Part shown: one piece after another, positions 38,118 through 46,769 of the stretch
Layout of the letters: every line of letters starts with the position of its first letter
Position numbering within the stretch: position 1 is the first letter of the stretch
Source: Roseiarcus sp963835885
GTDB lineage: Bacteria; Pseudomonadota; Alphaproteobacteria; Rhizobiales; Beijerinckiaceae
DNA length: 64,000 nucleotides
NCBI GenBank assembly: GCA_963835885.1
Contig: CAWIHF010000011.1
Location: 77,955 to 141,954, forward strand
Reading direction: 5' to 3'
Position numbers and translations under genes: made by a program
Notes under the pieces: model-generated
What the model saw: the letters and a program-made list of their open reading frames with translations, nothing else
Told to the model about the DNA's origin: nothing
Database searches by the model: none

Positions 38118-39377
38118 ATGACGACGACAAATACGACGAACAAGCCCTTCTTGATCGAGAAGTGGCGAGTGTACGAAGCCTATAAAGCGGTCAAATCCAA
38201 CCAGGGTGCGGCCGGCGTGGATGGTCAGACGATCGAGGCATTCGAGGCCGACTTGAAGGGAAACCTTTATAAGATCTGGAATCGGATGAGCTCGGGAACC
38301 TACTTTCCGCCGCCAGTCCGCGCTGTCTCCATTCCTAAGAAGAGTGGGGGCGAAAGGATTTTGGGTGTGCCCACCGTAAGCGACCGGATCGCGCAGATGG
38401 TGGTCAAACAACTGATTGAGCCGGATCTCGATCCCATATTCCTGTCGGACTCCTACGGCTACAGGCCGAATAAATCGGCGCTGGATGCGGTAGGCGTCAC
38501 GCGCAAGCGGTGCTGGAAATATGACTGGGTCCTTGAATTCGACATCAAAGGTCTGTTCGACAACATCACGCACGACCTGCTGCTTAAGGCCGTTCGGAAA
38601 CATGTGAAGTGCAAGTGGGCGCTGATCTATATCGAAAGATGGCTGACAGCGCCCATGGAACAGGACGGAACAACGATCGCGCGAGATCGCGGCACCCCAC
38701 AAGGGGGCGTGATCAGCCCGATCCTTGCCAACCTGTTCCTGCATTGCGCATTCGATCTCTGGATGCGGCGGGCCTACCCGGACCTCCCATGGTGTCGGTA
38801 CGCGGACGATGGGCTGGTTCATTGCCGAACTGAGCACGAAGCGGAAGCGGTCAAGACCGCGCTCCAAGCCCGGTTGTCGGAATGTCGGCTCGAACTGCAT
38901 CCCACCAAAACAAGGATCGTCTACTGCAAGGTCACAGGCCACCGGGGCATGTACCCGAACGTCAAGTTTGACTTTCTCGGGTACTGCTTCCGGCCCCGAC
39001 GGGTCCTGCGTCCGTCAGACCGAAAGGTGGTCGGCGGATTTACGCCGGCGGTGAGTCCCACGGCACTGAAGGCGATGCGCGCGGCGATCCGGGACTTGAA
39101 CATTCGGCGAAGTACGCAGGTGTCGTTGGCCGACATCGCCCGGAAGCTCAATCCGCTCCTTCGGGGGTGGATTGCCTATTACGGGCGGTACACGCCCTCG
39201 GCGCTGTCCGCACTGTTCCGGTACGTAAATCTTACGCTACTGGCCTGGGTGCGACGGAAGTTCAAGCGCTACAAGGGGCACAAAGTTCGCGCCGCCGGCT
39301 TCGTTGAAAAGCTGGCACGAACACGCCCTGACCTCTTCGTGCACTGGCGTCTCGGCATGACCGGCGCGTTTGCCTGA
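38118..39377 (+). CDS. ltrA: Group II intron-encoded reverse transcriptase/maturase
   Basis: 419 residues from ATG 38118. RT motifs: GAAGVDGQTIEAFE, the PKKSGGERILGVPTVSDRIA block, SYGYRPNKSALDAV, RGTPQGGVISPILANLFLH (191-209) and the catalytic YADD (228-231). The maturase X domain follows (LNPLLRGWIAYYGRYTPSAL). No HNH endonuclease domain after it, so it belongs to an En-minus intron class. Needed for splicing and retrohoming. Intact. Confidence 0.93.
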   Translation: MTTTNTTNKPFLIEKWRVYEAYKAVKSNQGAAGVDGQTIEAFEADLKGNLYKIWNRMSSGTYFPPPVRAVSIPKKSGGERILGVPTVSDRIAQMVVKQLIEPDLDPIFLSDSYGYRPNKSALDAVGVTRKRCWKYDWVLEFDIKGLFDNITHDLLLKAVRKHVKCKWALIYIERWLTAPMEQDGTTIARDRGTPQGGVISPILANLFLHCAFDLWMRRAYPDLPWCRYADDGLVHCRTEHEAEAVKTALQARLSECRLELHPTKTRIVYCKVTGHRGMYPNVKFDFLGYCFRPRRVLRPSDRKVVGGFTPAVSPTALKAMRAAIRDLNIRRSTQVSLADIARKLNPLLRGWIAYYGRYTPSALSALFRYVNLTLLAWVRRKFKRYKGHKVRAAGFVEKLARTRPDLFVHWRLGMTGAFA

Positions 39378-39380
39378 TGG

Positions 39381-39414
39381 GAGCCCAGTGAGGCGAGAGT
39401 CTCACGCTGGGTTC
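39381..39414 (+). ncRNA. Group II intron domain V
   Basis: The 34-nt hairpin GAGCCCAGTGAGGC-GAGA-GTCTCACGCTGGGTTC has the GNRA-type loop, a two-base bulge (CG) and the basal AGC triad position expected of the catalytic domain V. Domain VI follows at about 39417-39453. Confidence 0.85.
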
Positions 39415-39453
39415 TGCGAGAGGCTGGCGGTGCAACTCCGCCGGCCTACTCAC

Positions 39454-39555
39454 CAACGCTGCGCATTGCCCACAGGGTCCACAGGCGCAGCAGCAGCAAC
39501 AACCGGCCACGTAAGTGGCCAAAAGTGTCAACCATGTATCCGGTCCAAAGTGTAA
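39454..39555 (+). CDS. IS481-family transposase, C-terminal exon
   Basis: In frame with the first exon once the intron is removed: QRCALPTGSTGAAAATTGHV, SGQKCQPCIRSKV and TAA at 39553-39555. The small Cys-containing tail has no clear function. Confidence 0.65.
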   Translation, partial: QRCALPTGSTGAAAATTGHVSGQKCQPCIRSKV

Positions 39556-39590
39556 ACCATCAATCCGGTGCACAATCTCCCCCTTCCCCG

Positions 39591-39626
39591 TTGCGGTGGC
39601 CGGCGACAGCCGGCCGGATGAGGGCC
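39591..39626. repeat. Dispersed GC-rich palindrome (copy B)
   Basis: GGTGGCCGGCGACAGCCGGC then CGGATGAGGGCC. It shares GGTGGC-GGCGACAGCC-GCCGGATGAGGG with copy A at 1421-1446 and lies directly beyond the IS481 end. Confidence 0.55.
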
Positions 39627-39799
39627 AACGCCGCGGTTCGACCAAAATCGACCGCTCTGGAGAGCGAGCCCACAGATGATACTTTGTCGCCGCTTCCGCC
39701 GCGGTCTCATCGGGCTGGTCTCGAACTCGATTCCCAAGGTAGGCTCTAAAGCGTGAGCGCGGCTCGGCGGGGTCTGTCTACGAAGGTTGGATATCCACA

Positions 39800-40426
39800 A
39801 TGAATGCTTTGAAACCGAGCTTGTCAGCGGTCCTGATCGCAGCGCTGATGGCCCTCCTCTTTCTTGGACCGACGTCCTCACGGGCTCAAGAGCTCGCGCC
39901 AGCTGCAAGACGCATCCAAGCCTATTACCAGCAACTTTTGCCGACTCTCCAACAGGCTGGCCGCCTGAGCGTGGGCGAACGCGACCGTCGCTTCTGGCCC
40001 GCGATCAACTCAGCGTTCGACCTTGGGACGATGACGCGATACGCAGCGGGCCCGGCCTGGAGCACCTTCTCGCCTTCGCAGCAGGCTGCGGTCCGCGAGG
40101 CTTTTGCTCATTTCCTCGTCGCGGACTATGCGAGCCTCGTGAGAGACTATTCGGGCCAGAGCTTTGTCGTTGAGCCGCAGACGACCCGGGAACCCCGCGG
40201 CGGCGGCGAAGTCGTCAAGACGAAGCTGATCCAAGCGGGAGGCCGGAACGTCACGATCAACTATCTCGTCCGCGGCGGCCGGGTGATTGATGTCTATTTC
40301 AACGGGACGATCAGCGATCTTGCGACGCGACGCGACGAATTCGCTTCGATCCTAGCCGGCGGGGGCGGCGCGGACGCGTTGGTGAGAAAATTGCGTGAGC
40401 GGACCGAGACTTTATTGAGCGGCTGA
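39800..40426 (+). CDS. hpnM: HpnM / MlaC-family periplasmic lipid-binding protein
   Basis: 208 residues with a signal peptide (LSAVLIAALMALLFLGPTSS, cleavage after SRA). The MlaC/Ttg2D fold shows in LGTMTRYAAGPAWSTFSPSQ, QAAVREAFAHFLVADYASLV and INYLVRGGRVIDVYFNGTIS. It ferries lipid between MlaA-like and inner-membrane partners; in hopanoid clusters it is named HpnM and partners with HpnN. It is separated from hpnN by the IS481 element. Intact. Confidence 0.88.
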   Translation: MNALKPSLSAVLIAALMALLFLGPTSSRAQELAPAARRIQAYYQQLLPTLQQAGRLSVGERDRRFWPAINSAFDLGTMTRYAAGPAWSTFSPSQQAAVREAFAHFLVADYASLVRDYSGQSFVVEPQTTREPRGGGEVVKTKLIQAGGRNVTINYLVRGGRVIDVYFNGTISDLATRRDEFASILAGGGGADALVRKLRERTETLLSG

Positions 40427-40458
40427 TTGGTCGAGGAAACCTTTCCGTCGAAAGAAGT

Positions 40459-41049
40459 TCATCCACGATCGATCAGGCTCTCCTTCGCTCCGAGCCCCAG
40501 CTCCACCTCCCTTGCTCGGTTTCCCAGTCGAATCGCTTCTGCGAATTCGGGGTTCGCTCTCAGGCGTTGGGCGTAGATGCGGCTAACGGCGGCGATGAGG
40601 CGCCCGTTTCGGCCGAGAGCCTCGTCGGCGAAGGCGATCATCCGGGAGTTCGGCCAAGCCTGCGGCCGGATCGCCAGTAGCCGGTCGACAGCGACGTCTT
40701 CGCTTTCCTCCGGGTGCGCCTGCGCCAGGATCATCAGCATGGCTGCGGTCGAGCGCGAGATCCCGGCATGGCAGTGAATCAAGAGGTGGCTAACGTCGCC
40801 GGCTTCGCGGCCGAAGGCCAGGATCGCCTCAATGTCCGTTCTCTTGGGCAGCACGACGCCCCAGCTCCACTCAATTGCGTCGTGAAAACGGAAGGTGGCG
40901 CGAAAGTGCGGATCGAAGGCGAGGAAAGCAGCCGGCTCGGGCCAACCAGGATCGAGAATTGAGAGAACATGGGTGACGCCCCGCGTGCGGTGGCTGTCGA
41001 GTTCATCGAGGCCGCAAACAGTCAGCTCGGATAAGGCGAAGGATTTCAT
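40459..41049 (-). CDS. Protein tyrosine/dual-specificity phosphatase-like protein
   Basis: About 196 residues from ATG 41049. The phosphatase P-loop is HCHAGISRSTAA (C-x5-R) at about residues 107-118, preceded by a general-acid loop region (DAIEWSWGVVLPKR). It is a cytoplasmic DSP-like phosphatase; substrate unknown. The 50-residue upstream extension in the frame is not needed and looks non-family. Confidence 0.85.
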   Translation of the reverse strand: MKSFALSELTVCGLDELDSHRTRGVTHVLSILDPGWPEPAAFLAFDPHFRATFRFHDAIEWSWGVVLPKRTDIEAILAFGREAGDVSHLLIHCHAGISRSTAAMLMILAQAHPEESEDVAVDRLLAIRPQAWPNSRMIAFADEALGRNGRLIAAVSRIYAQRLRANPEFAEAIRLGNRAREVELGLGAKESLIDRG

Positions 41050-41737
41050 GGCCGAACGCCTTAGCACAAAGGGCCTTCGGCAGCGACCCAACCCCAGCGG
41101 CAGCTTGTTCGACGCATTACCGCCCACCATGCCTCGCCGGGCGACGAACGAGAGGACAAGCGCGGCGACTGGGCGCCAAACGAAACCAAGCCCTCGCATG
41201 TGTTAACCACGCTCGATGATCGGCTTCGGCGCAGCTTGCGTTACGCGCGAATGACGCCGCGCGTCGGCGCGTCGCCGATTCCGGCCCGATTTGTGCTCTC
41301 TCCATTCGCGCAGGTTCCAGCCTGGGATGGACGAGGTTCGGGGATCGCGGAGTTCATCAACCAAAGCTCGATATATTCCTGTTCCGATGACGACTATCCC
41401 CTGGGCAGCTGCCCTGCGGTGCGAGCAATTCGCAGAAGTTCCTAGTTTTTCCCTATCTGCTCCGGCGGGTCATTTGTTCCCTTTAAGTTTAAGGCGCGCG
41501 GTGGGAAGCCGTTTTCGCTCCGACGCTGCGCAAACCTCTGTTCTTGCGAAAATTCGACTCGCTTTCGCCGCGAATTGGAGTCCCGTTTCGGCAGTGGCCA
41601 ATTCGTACGCGCTTTGTTTTTGTCCTGATCGCCTTGGCCGCCTCCGCCCGCTGAATGTCGCCTGAATGGCCCACGGCTCGACAGAAGCTTGCTCTTCGCT
41701 ATAAGAGCACCGAACAAGCGTCTGACCGGAGCGCCTT
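41050..41737. other. Intergenic region before the mla operon
   Basis: About 690 bases between a minus-strand phosphatase and the plus-strand mla operon. It contains promoter regions for both, but I see no gene, repeat or operator that I can defend. Confidence 0.4.
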
Positions 41738-42871
41738 TTGTCCGTTGCGCCGTCCGTAACCCGTAAGATCGCTGGCGATGGCGTCGTTCTTTCCCTGGCC
41801 GGCGCGTGGGTCATCGCCGCCGGAAGGACTCTCGAGACGAGCGCGGCCGGGCTGAACTCGGGCAGCCGCGGCGCGAAAAGCGCGACGATCGATCTCGCCG
41901 GGGTCGACCGCATGGACACGGCGGGCGCCTGGGTCATCGACCGCGCCCGTGCGGAACTGACCGTGGCGGGGGTGTCGGCAACCTATACGGGCGCTCGGCC
42001 CGAATACGCGCTTCTGCTTCGCGAGGCGGGGTACCGGCCGTTGGAGCCGTCCGTGAACAACCGTTCGTCCCACGGGGTCATGTTGCTGGCTGCGGTGGGC
42101 GAGTCGGTCGCGACGGCGGGCATGGATCTTGTCGACATCATCGACTATCTTGGCGAGATCGTCGTGATGTGGACGCGCCTCGCCCTGCATCCGATGCGCT
42201 GGCGCTGGACCTCGATGGTGCATCACCTCGAGATGTATTCGTTGCGCAGCGTGCCGATCATCGCGCTGATCAACCTTCTCGTCGGCGCGATCGTCACCCA
42301 GCAGGGCGTCTTCCAGCTCGCGCGCTTCGGCGCCTCGCCCTACGCGGTGAACCTGGTCGGCGTGCTCGGCCTGCGCGAGCTCGGCGTGCTGATGACCTCG
42401 ATCATGATCGCCGGCCGGACCGGCTCGGCGATTACCGCCGAGATCGGCTCGATGAATATGCGCGAGGAGATCGACGCGCTGCGCGTAATGGCGCTCGATC
42501 CGCTCGAAGTGTTGATCATGCCTCGCCTGGTGGCGCTGGCGATCGCCCTGCCGGTGCTGACCTTCATCGCCGACATGGCCGAAATCGGCGGCGGACTCAT
42601 CGTCAGCTGGCTCTATGCCGGCATGGCGCCGCAGGTGTTCATCGCGCGCCTGCAAGGCGCCATCTACACCGGAACGTTTTTGGTCGGACTCATCAAGGCG
42701 CCCTTCATGGCGGTGATGATCGGCCTCATCGCCTCGACCGAAGGCATGGAAGTGCGCGGCTCGGCGGAGTCGCTCGGGCGTTGCGTCACGGCCTCGGTCG
42801 TCAAGTCGATCTTCATGGTCATCGTCATGGACGGCGTGTTCGCCATGTTCTTCACCGCGGTGAACTATTGA
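41738..42871 (+). CDS. mlaE: MlaE-type ABC permease with fused N-terminal STAS domain
   Basis: 377 residues. Residues 1-110 form a STAS/MlaB-like domain (VVLSLAGAWVIAAGRTLETS, IDLAGVDRMDTAGAWVIDRA). The permease follows with the MlaE motif VGAIVTQQGVFQLARFGASP, RELGVLMTSIMIAGRTGSAI and EEIDALRVMALDPLEVLIMP. The permease of a retrograde lipid importer at the inner membrane, with the MlaB function fused in cis. Start codon is TTG. Intact. Confidence 0.92.
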   Translation: MSVAPSVTRKIAGDGVVLSLAGAWVIAAGRTLETSAAGLNSGSRGAKSATIDLAGVDRMDTAGAWVIDRARAELTVAGVSATYTGARPEYALLLREAGYRPLEPSVNNRSSHGVMLLAAVGESVATAGMDLVDIIDYLGEIVVMWTRLALHPMRWRWTSMVHHLEMYSLRSVPIIALINLLVGAIVTQQGVFQLARFGASPYAVNLVGVLGLRELGVLMTSIMIAGRTGSAITAEIGSMNMREEIDALRVMALDPLEVLIMPRLVALAIALPVLTFIADMAEIGGGLIVSWLYAGMAPQVFIARLQGAIYTGTFLVGLIKAPFMAVMIGLIASTEGMEVRGSAESLGRCVTASVVKSIFMVIVMDGVFAMFFTAVNY

Positions 42872-43716
42872 ACTCGCGGAGCCCGTCGACGCTCGAGGGA
42901 CGGCGCGAGGTCGTCATCCGCGTACGTGGCCTCAAGGTAGGGTTTGGCGACCGGCTCGTCATGGACGGGCTCGATCTCGATCTCTATCGCGGCGAAGTGC
43001 TCGGCTTCGTCGGCGCCTCGGGCGCGGGCAAGTCGGTTCTGACCCGGACCATTTTGGGGCTCGTGCACAAGCAGGCGGGGTCGATCGAGGTCTTCGGCTA
43101 CGACATGGACAAGCTCGAGCCGCAGGACCGGCTCCTCATCGGGGAGCGCTGGGGCGTCCTGTTCCAGGAAGGGGCGTTGTTCTCCAGCCTGACGGTCCGG
43201 CAGAACATCCAGATGCCGATGCGCGAGCATATCGATCTTTCCCGGAGCACGCTCGATGGCCTGGCGGCGCAGAAGCTGGGCCTGGTCGGCCTCCCGCCGG
43301 ACGCAGCGGACAAATACCCTTCCGAACTGTCCGGCGGCATGACAAAGCGTGTCTCGCTGGCCAGAGCCCTCGCCCTCGACCCGGAGATCGTATTCCTCGA
43401 CGAGCCCACCTCGGGCCTCGATCCGATCTCGGCTGGCGACTTCGACGATCTGATCGGCACGCTGCAGAAAACGCTCGGGCTCACCGTCTTCATGGTCACC
43501 CACGACCTCGACAGCCTATACGCCATCTGCGATCGCGTCGCGGTGCTCGGCCACGGAAAAGTGGCGGCGGTCGGCACGATTGACGAAGTCCTGCTTTCCG
43601 ACGATCCTTGGATAAAGTCTTATTTTCATGGCAAGAGAGGCCTCGTCCGCGCCGGGTCGGCGGGAAAGCGGCGCGGTGAGAGCGCCCGGAGCGAAGCCGA
43701 GGACGCGAGGCGCTGA
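42868..43716 (+). CDS. mlaF: MlaF-type ABC transporter ATP-binding protein
   Basis: 282 residues. Walker A GASGAGKS, Q-loop FQEGALFSSL, ABC signature LSGGMTKRVSLARALA, Walker B EIVFLDEPTSGLDP, H-loop VTHDL. The start TTG at 42868 overlaps the mlaE stop (TTGA), the only start in frame near the usual N-terminus, so the two are coupled. Energises lipid transport with MlaE and MlaD. Confidence 0.92.
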   Translation: MNSRSPSTLEGRREVVIRVRGLKVGFGDRLVMDGLDLDLYRGEVLGFVGASGAGKSVLTRTILGLVHKQAGSIEVFGYDMDKLEPQDRLLIGERWGVLFQEGALFSSLTVRQNIQMPMREHIDLSRSTLDGLAAQKLGLVGLPPDAADKYPSELSGGMTKRVSLARALALDPEIVFLDEPTSGLDPISAGDFDDLIGTLQKTLGLTVFMVTHDLDSLYAICDRVAVLGHGKVAAVGTIDEVLLSDDPWIKSYFHGKRGLVRAGSAGKRRGESARSEAEDARR

Positions 43717-43721
43717 CGGAT

Positions 43722-45290
43722 ATGGAGACGCGGGCCAATTACATCCTCATCGGCGCCTTCACGCTCGGCGCGGTGGTGGCGGCCTTCCTGTTCGTCATGT
43801 GGATCGCCGGCTATGGCACGGCGGGCACGCACAGGCGCTATCAGATCATCTTCAACGGCTCGGTCTCCGGTCTCTCGACCGGGGCCACCGTTCTCTTCAA
43901 CGGCCTCAAGGTCGGCGAGGTGACGAATCTCGGCTTCGTGAAGGGCAATCCGAGCCAGGTCGTCGCCGATATCGACGTGACCAACGCGAGCGCGCCAATC
44001 AACTCGGACACCAAGGCGCAGTTGGAGACCCAGGGTCTGACCGGCTCGGCCACGGTCGCCCTGATTGGCGGGGAGAAGGGAGGGGAGCTGACCGGCAGTC
44101 CGCCCATCATCCCCTCCTTGCCGACGGCGACGCTTGCCGACCTGCAGACGAAGGCCGGCTATGTGCTCGATCTCGCCAACAAGCTGCTCGTCGACAATGC
44201 TGAGCCGATCCACAAGACGATCGAGAACGTCCAGACCTTTTCGATGGCGCTCGCCAACAATTCTGGAGGAGTCGACGCCGCGCTGAAGGGCCTCGCCGAC
44301 CTCGGCAAGACGATTGAGCCGCTCGCCAACCGTCTGCAGACACTTTCGGACGACGCCGACCAGCTCGTCAAGGCGATCGACCCGAATAAGGTGCGCGACA
44401 TCGTCGACAACGTGCAGGGTCTGTCGGCGAAGGCCGGCTCGGTTCTCGATCGGGCCGACAAGCTCATCGCCGACAATTCCGAGTCGGTTCACTCGACGCT
44501 GTCGAATATCGACGAGTTCTCGAAGGCGCTGGGCGACAATGCGTCGAATGTCGACGCAGCGCTGAAAAGCCTGGCCGATCTCGGCAAGACAATCGAGCCG
44601 GTCGCCGCACGCGTTCAGACCCTTTCGGAGGACGCCGACAAGCTGGTCAAGTCGGTCGAACCAGACAAGCTGCGCAGCGTCGTCGACAACGTGCAAACCT
44701 TCAGCCAGTCGCTCGCGCAGAGCTCCGACAACTTCAAGACCTTGGTGCGCGATGGCGCTTCGCTCGCCACCAGGCTCAACGATACGTCGAAACGCCTCGA
44801 TACGGCGCTGATCGACGTTGACGACCTCCTCAAGGCGGTCAACTCGCAAAAGATCGCCGGCATCGTCAATTCGGTCAGCGATGTTGCGACCACGGTGCGC
44901 GACAACCGGGGCAACGTCGATCAGACGCTGAAAAATTTCGCCGAATTGTCCACCAAACTCAACGGGTCGGCCGGCAAAATCGATGGACTGATCGCGAGCG
45001 CCCAGGGTTTCCTCGGCTCTCCGGGGACCAAAGGCGCGCTGACGCAGCTCGGCGATGCGGCGCAGTCGGTCAAGAAGCTGGCCGACGACGTCGACGTAAG
45101 GATTAAGGAAATATCCGTGGGGCTCAACCGTTTCAGCAATTCGGGTCTGCGCCAGTACGAGGCGCTCGCCGTTCAGGGACAGCGCGTCCTCGAGGACATC
45201 GACCAGACAGTCCGCTCCTTCAAGCAAAATCCAAGTCAGCTGATCTGGGGAGCGAAACCGTCGCTGCCGGAATATCGCGCGGTCCAGTAA
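43722..45290 (+). CDS. mlaD: MlaD-type MCE protein with tandem coiled-coil repeats
   Basis: 522 residues. N-terminal membrane anchor (ILIGAFTLGAVVAAFLFVMW), then one MCE domain (SGLSTGATVLFNGLKVGEVT, GLTGSATVALIGGEKGG). The C-terminal 350 residues are predicted helical and contain a 93-residue tandem repeat: VDAALKGLADLGKTIEP at 44271 and VDAALKSLADLGKTIEP at 44550. This long rod may span the periplasm. Substrate binding protein of the Mla-like transporter. Confidence 0.9.
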   Translation: METRANYILIGAFTLGAVVAAFLFVMWIAGYGTAGTHRRYQIIFNGSVSGLSTGATVLFNGLKVGEVTNLGFVKGNPSQVVADIDVTNASAPINSDTKAQLETQGLTGSATVALIGGEKGGELTGSPPIIPSLPTATLADLQTKAGYVLDLANKLLVDNAEPIHKTIENVQTFSMALANNSGGVDAALKGLADLGKTIEPLANRLQTLSDDADQLVKAIDPNKVRDIVDNVQGLSAKAGSVLDRADKLIADNSESVHSTLSNIDEFSKALGDNASNVDAALKSLADLGKTIEPVAARVQTLSEDADKLVKSVEPDKLRSVVDNVQTFSQSLAQSSDNFKTLVRDGASLATRLNDTSKRLDTALIDVDDLLKAVNSQKIAGIVNSVSDVATTVRDNRGNVDQTLKNFAELSTKLNGSAGKIDGLIASAQGFLGSPGTKGALTQLGDAAQSVKKLADDVDVRIKEISVGLNRFSNSGLRQYEALAVQGQRVLEDIDQTVRSFKQNPSQLIWGAKPSLPEYRAVQ

Positions 45291-45877
45291 TGCAGAAAGC
45301 CGGGGGGCCAGTCCGAAATCGCCTCAGGGCGGGGGGCGCAGGCGCGCTTGCGCTGACCCTGGCCGCCTGCGCCAGCGCGCCTTCGACCATCTATGACCTG
45401 AGGGCCGCCCGGCCGCCTGCCGCGCGCCCGCTCGGCAAACAGATCCGCATCGCCGAACCGGTCGCCACCCTCGATCTCGACAGCGACCGCATTGTCGTGC
45501 GTAGCGGCCTTTCGCTCGCCCTGCTGCCTGGCGGACGATGGCCGCAGTCGCTGTCGTCCCTGTTTCGCGCGCGCCTCGTCGAAACCTTCCAGAACGCCGG
45601 ACTTGCCCGGTCGCTCGCAGGAGGAGCCGCGACGGCCGACTATGAGCTTGACCTCGATATCCGTGCTTTCGAGCTGGATGCGCCGACGTCCGAGGCGCAT
45701 GTCGACGTCGCCGCGCGGATCGTGGAGGTGGCCAGCGGGCGCGTCGCCGACGTCCAGATTTTCACCGCGCGCGAACCCGTCGCGTCGACTGACGCGGGCG
45801 CCGTCGCAGCCGCGCTCGACCGGACGGCGGCGGCGGTCATGACAAGGATCGTCGCTTTCGTAGCCAGAAAGCTGTAA
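45290..45877 (+). CDS. ABC-type transport auxiliary lipoprotein (PqiC/DUF330-like)
   Basis: 195 residues; lipoprotein signal with lipobox LAAC (ALALTLAACASAPSTIYDLR), then the auxiliary-component fold (SGLSLALLPGGRWPQSLSSL, FRARLVETFQNAGLARSLAG). The outer-membrane partner of MCE transporters. Its ATG shares an A with the mlaD TAA (TAATG), so it is the last gene of the mlaE-mlaF-mlaD operon. Intact. Confidence 0.88.
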   Translation: MQKAGGPVRNRLRAGGAGALALTLAACASAPSTIYDLRAARPPAARPLGKQIRIAEPVATLDLDSDRIVVRSGLSLALLPGGRWPQSLSSLFRARLVETFQNAGLARSLAGGAATADYELDLDIRAFELDAPTSEAHVDVAARIVEVASGRVADVQIFTAREPVASTDAGAVAAALDRTAAAVMTRIVAFVARKL

Positions 45878-45989
45878 TTAGGAGCGAGAGGCGCTGCGCA
45901 GCTTGGAAGCGCGCCATTGACGATGTAACGCCAAGCCGTCGGGGCCGGAAGGAGCGCGACGGCCGGCTGAACGAACAGGATTCGAGAAA

Positions 45990-46760
45990 ATGATCGCAGA
46001 CGTCGTCGCCGCCGAAACGCTGTTCGATTCGATCGTCAGACATGGCGTCGACTCGATCCGCGCCGCCGACCTGTTCGAAAAGCCCTACCCGCACCTCATT
46101 TTCCAGAAATTCTTCGCGTCTGACGTCTATAGGAAACTGATCGCGAGCTCGCCAGACATCGATCGCTACGTCGATCTCAACGGCGCGCGCACCCGCAAGC
46201 AGTACACGCTGTGGGACCGGCGGGTCGAGGCGGGCGACCCTGAGCGCACGGCGCTGTGGCGCACGGTTTCGGACGCCGTGTCCGCGCCGGAGATTCAGGC
46301 CGCGCTGCGCGAGCGTCTGCGGAAGGGACTCGAAATGCGGGCGAGGGGCAGCGGCGAGGGCTGGCCGGTGCCGATGTATCCCCAGCCAGTGCTGTATGCG
46401 GACTTCGACGGCTACACGATTAAGCCGCATCCCGACACGCGCCGCAAGGTGCTGACGATGATGATCTACATGCCTGAGGACGACAGCCAACGGGACCTTG
46501 GCACCACGGTCTACAAAATCTCGCCGATGGGCGTGTTCGCCTGGAAGTCCTATGGCCTGGTGAAAGAGAAGACCGCGCCCTTCCTGCCCAACACCGGCTT
46601 CGCCTTCGCCGTGATCCATCCGGCGCACAACCTTCTGCACGCGAGCTGGCACGGCCGGGAGGCGATTTCACTCAAGAACGCCAGTCCGCGGATGACGCTC
46701 CTCAATACCTACTACGCTAAGCCGCCGAAGGCGGAAGAGGGCGAGAACGACTATCGGTGA
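45990..46760 (+). CDS. 2OG-Fe(II) oxygenase-like protein
   Basis: 256 residues. Prolyl 4-hydroxylase-like double-stranded beta-helix: PYPHLIFQKFFASDVYRKLI near the N-terminus, YTIKPHPDTRRKVLTMMIYM (His and Asp of the iron triad), distal His in SWHGREAI and Arg following. Acts on an unknown substrate with 2-oxoglutarate and oxygen; this subgroup often occurs beside glycan or natural-product genes, which are not seen here. Confidence 0.78.
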   Translation: MIADVVAAETLFDSIVRHGVDSIRAADLFEKPYPHLIFQKFFASDVYRKLIASSPDIDRYVDLNGARTRKQYTLWDRRVEAGDPERTALWRTVSDAVSAPEIQAALRERLRKGLEMRARGSGEGWPVPMYPQPVLYADFDGYTIKPHPDTRRKVLTMMIYMPEDDSQRDLGTTVYKISPMGVFAWKSYGLVKEKTAPFLPNTGFAFAVIHPAHNLLHASWHGREAISLKNASPRMTLLNTYYAKPPKAEEGENDYR

Positions 46761-46769
46761 CAGGCGTCG

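Larger units (their letters stand above)
37565..39453 (+). mobile_element. Group II intron inserted in the IS481 transposase gene
   Basis: The 5' end GTGTGCCGC fits the GUGYG consensus. An RT/maturase ORF lies inside, and the 3' end has domain V (39381-39414) and a domain VI ending CCTACTCAC. Removing 37565-39453 joins the two transposase exons in frame (PVDPVD to QRCALPTG). The insertion point is in the loop of a 16-bp inverted repeat, CCTGTGGACCCTGTGG (37547-37562) and its complement (39470-39485). Confidence 0.85.
36331..39555. mobile_element. IS481-family element carrying a group II intron
   Basis: Left end TTGGACCGGATATCGTTGAC (36331-36350) matches, imperfectly and inverted, TGTCAACCATGTATCCGGTC (39527-39546). 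Between them are one IS481-type transposase gene split by a 1.9-kb group II intron. It separates hpnN from hpnM. Exact tips and target duplication could not be fixed by eye. Confidence 0.65.

Noticed and set aside
41806..42867. Upstream extension of the mlaF frame
   Set aside because: It lies antiphase inside mlaE; the TTG at 42868 is the only start giving a normal MlaF N-terminus.
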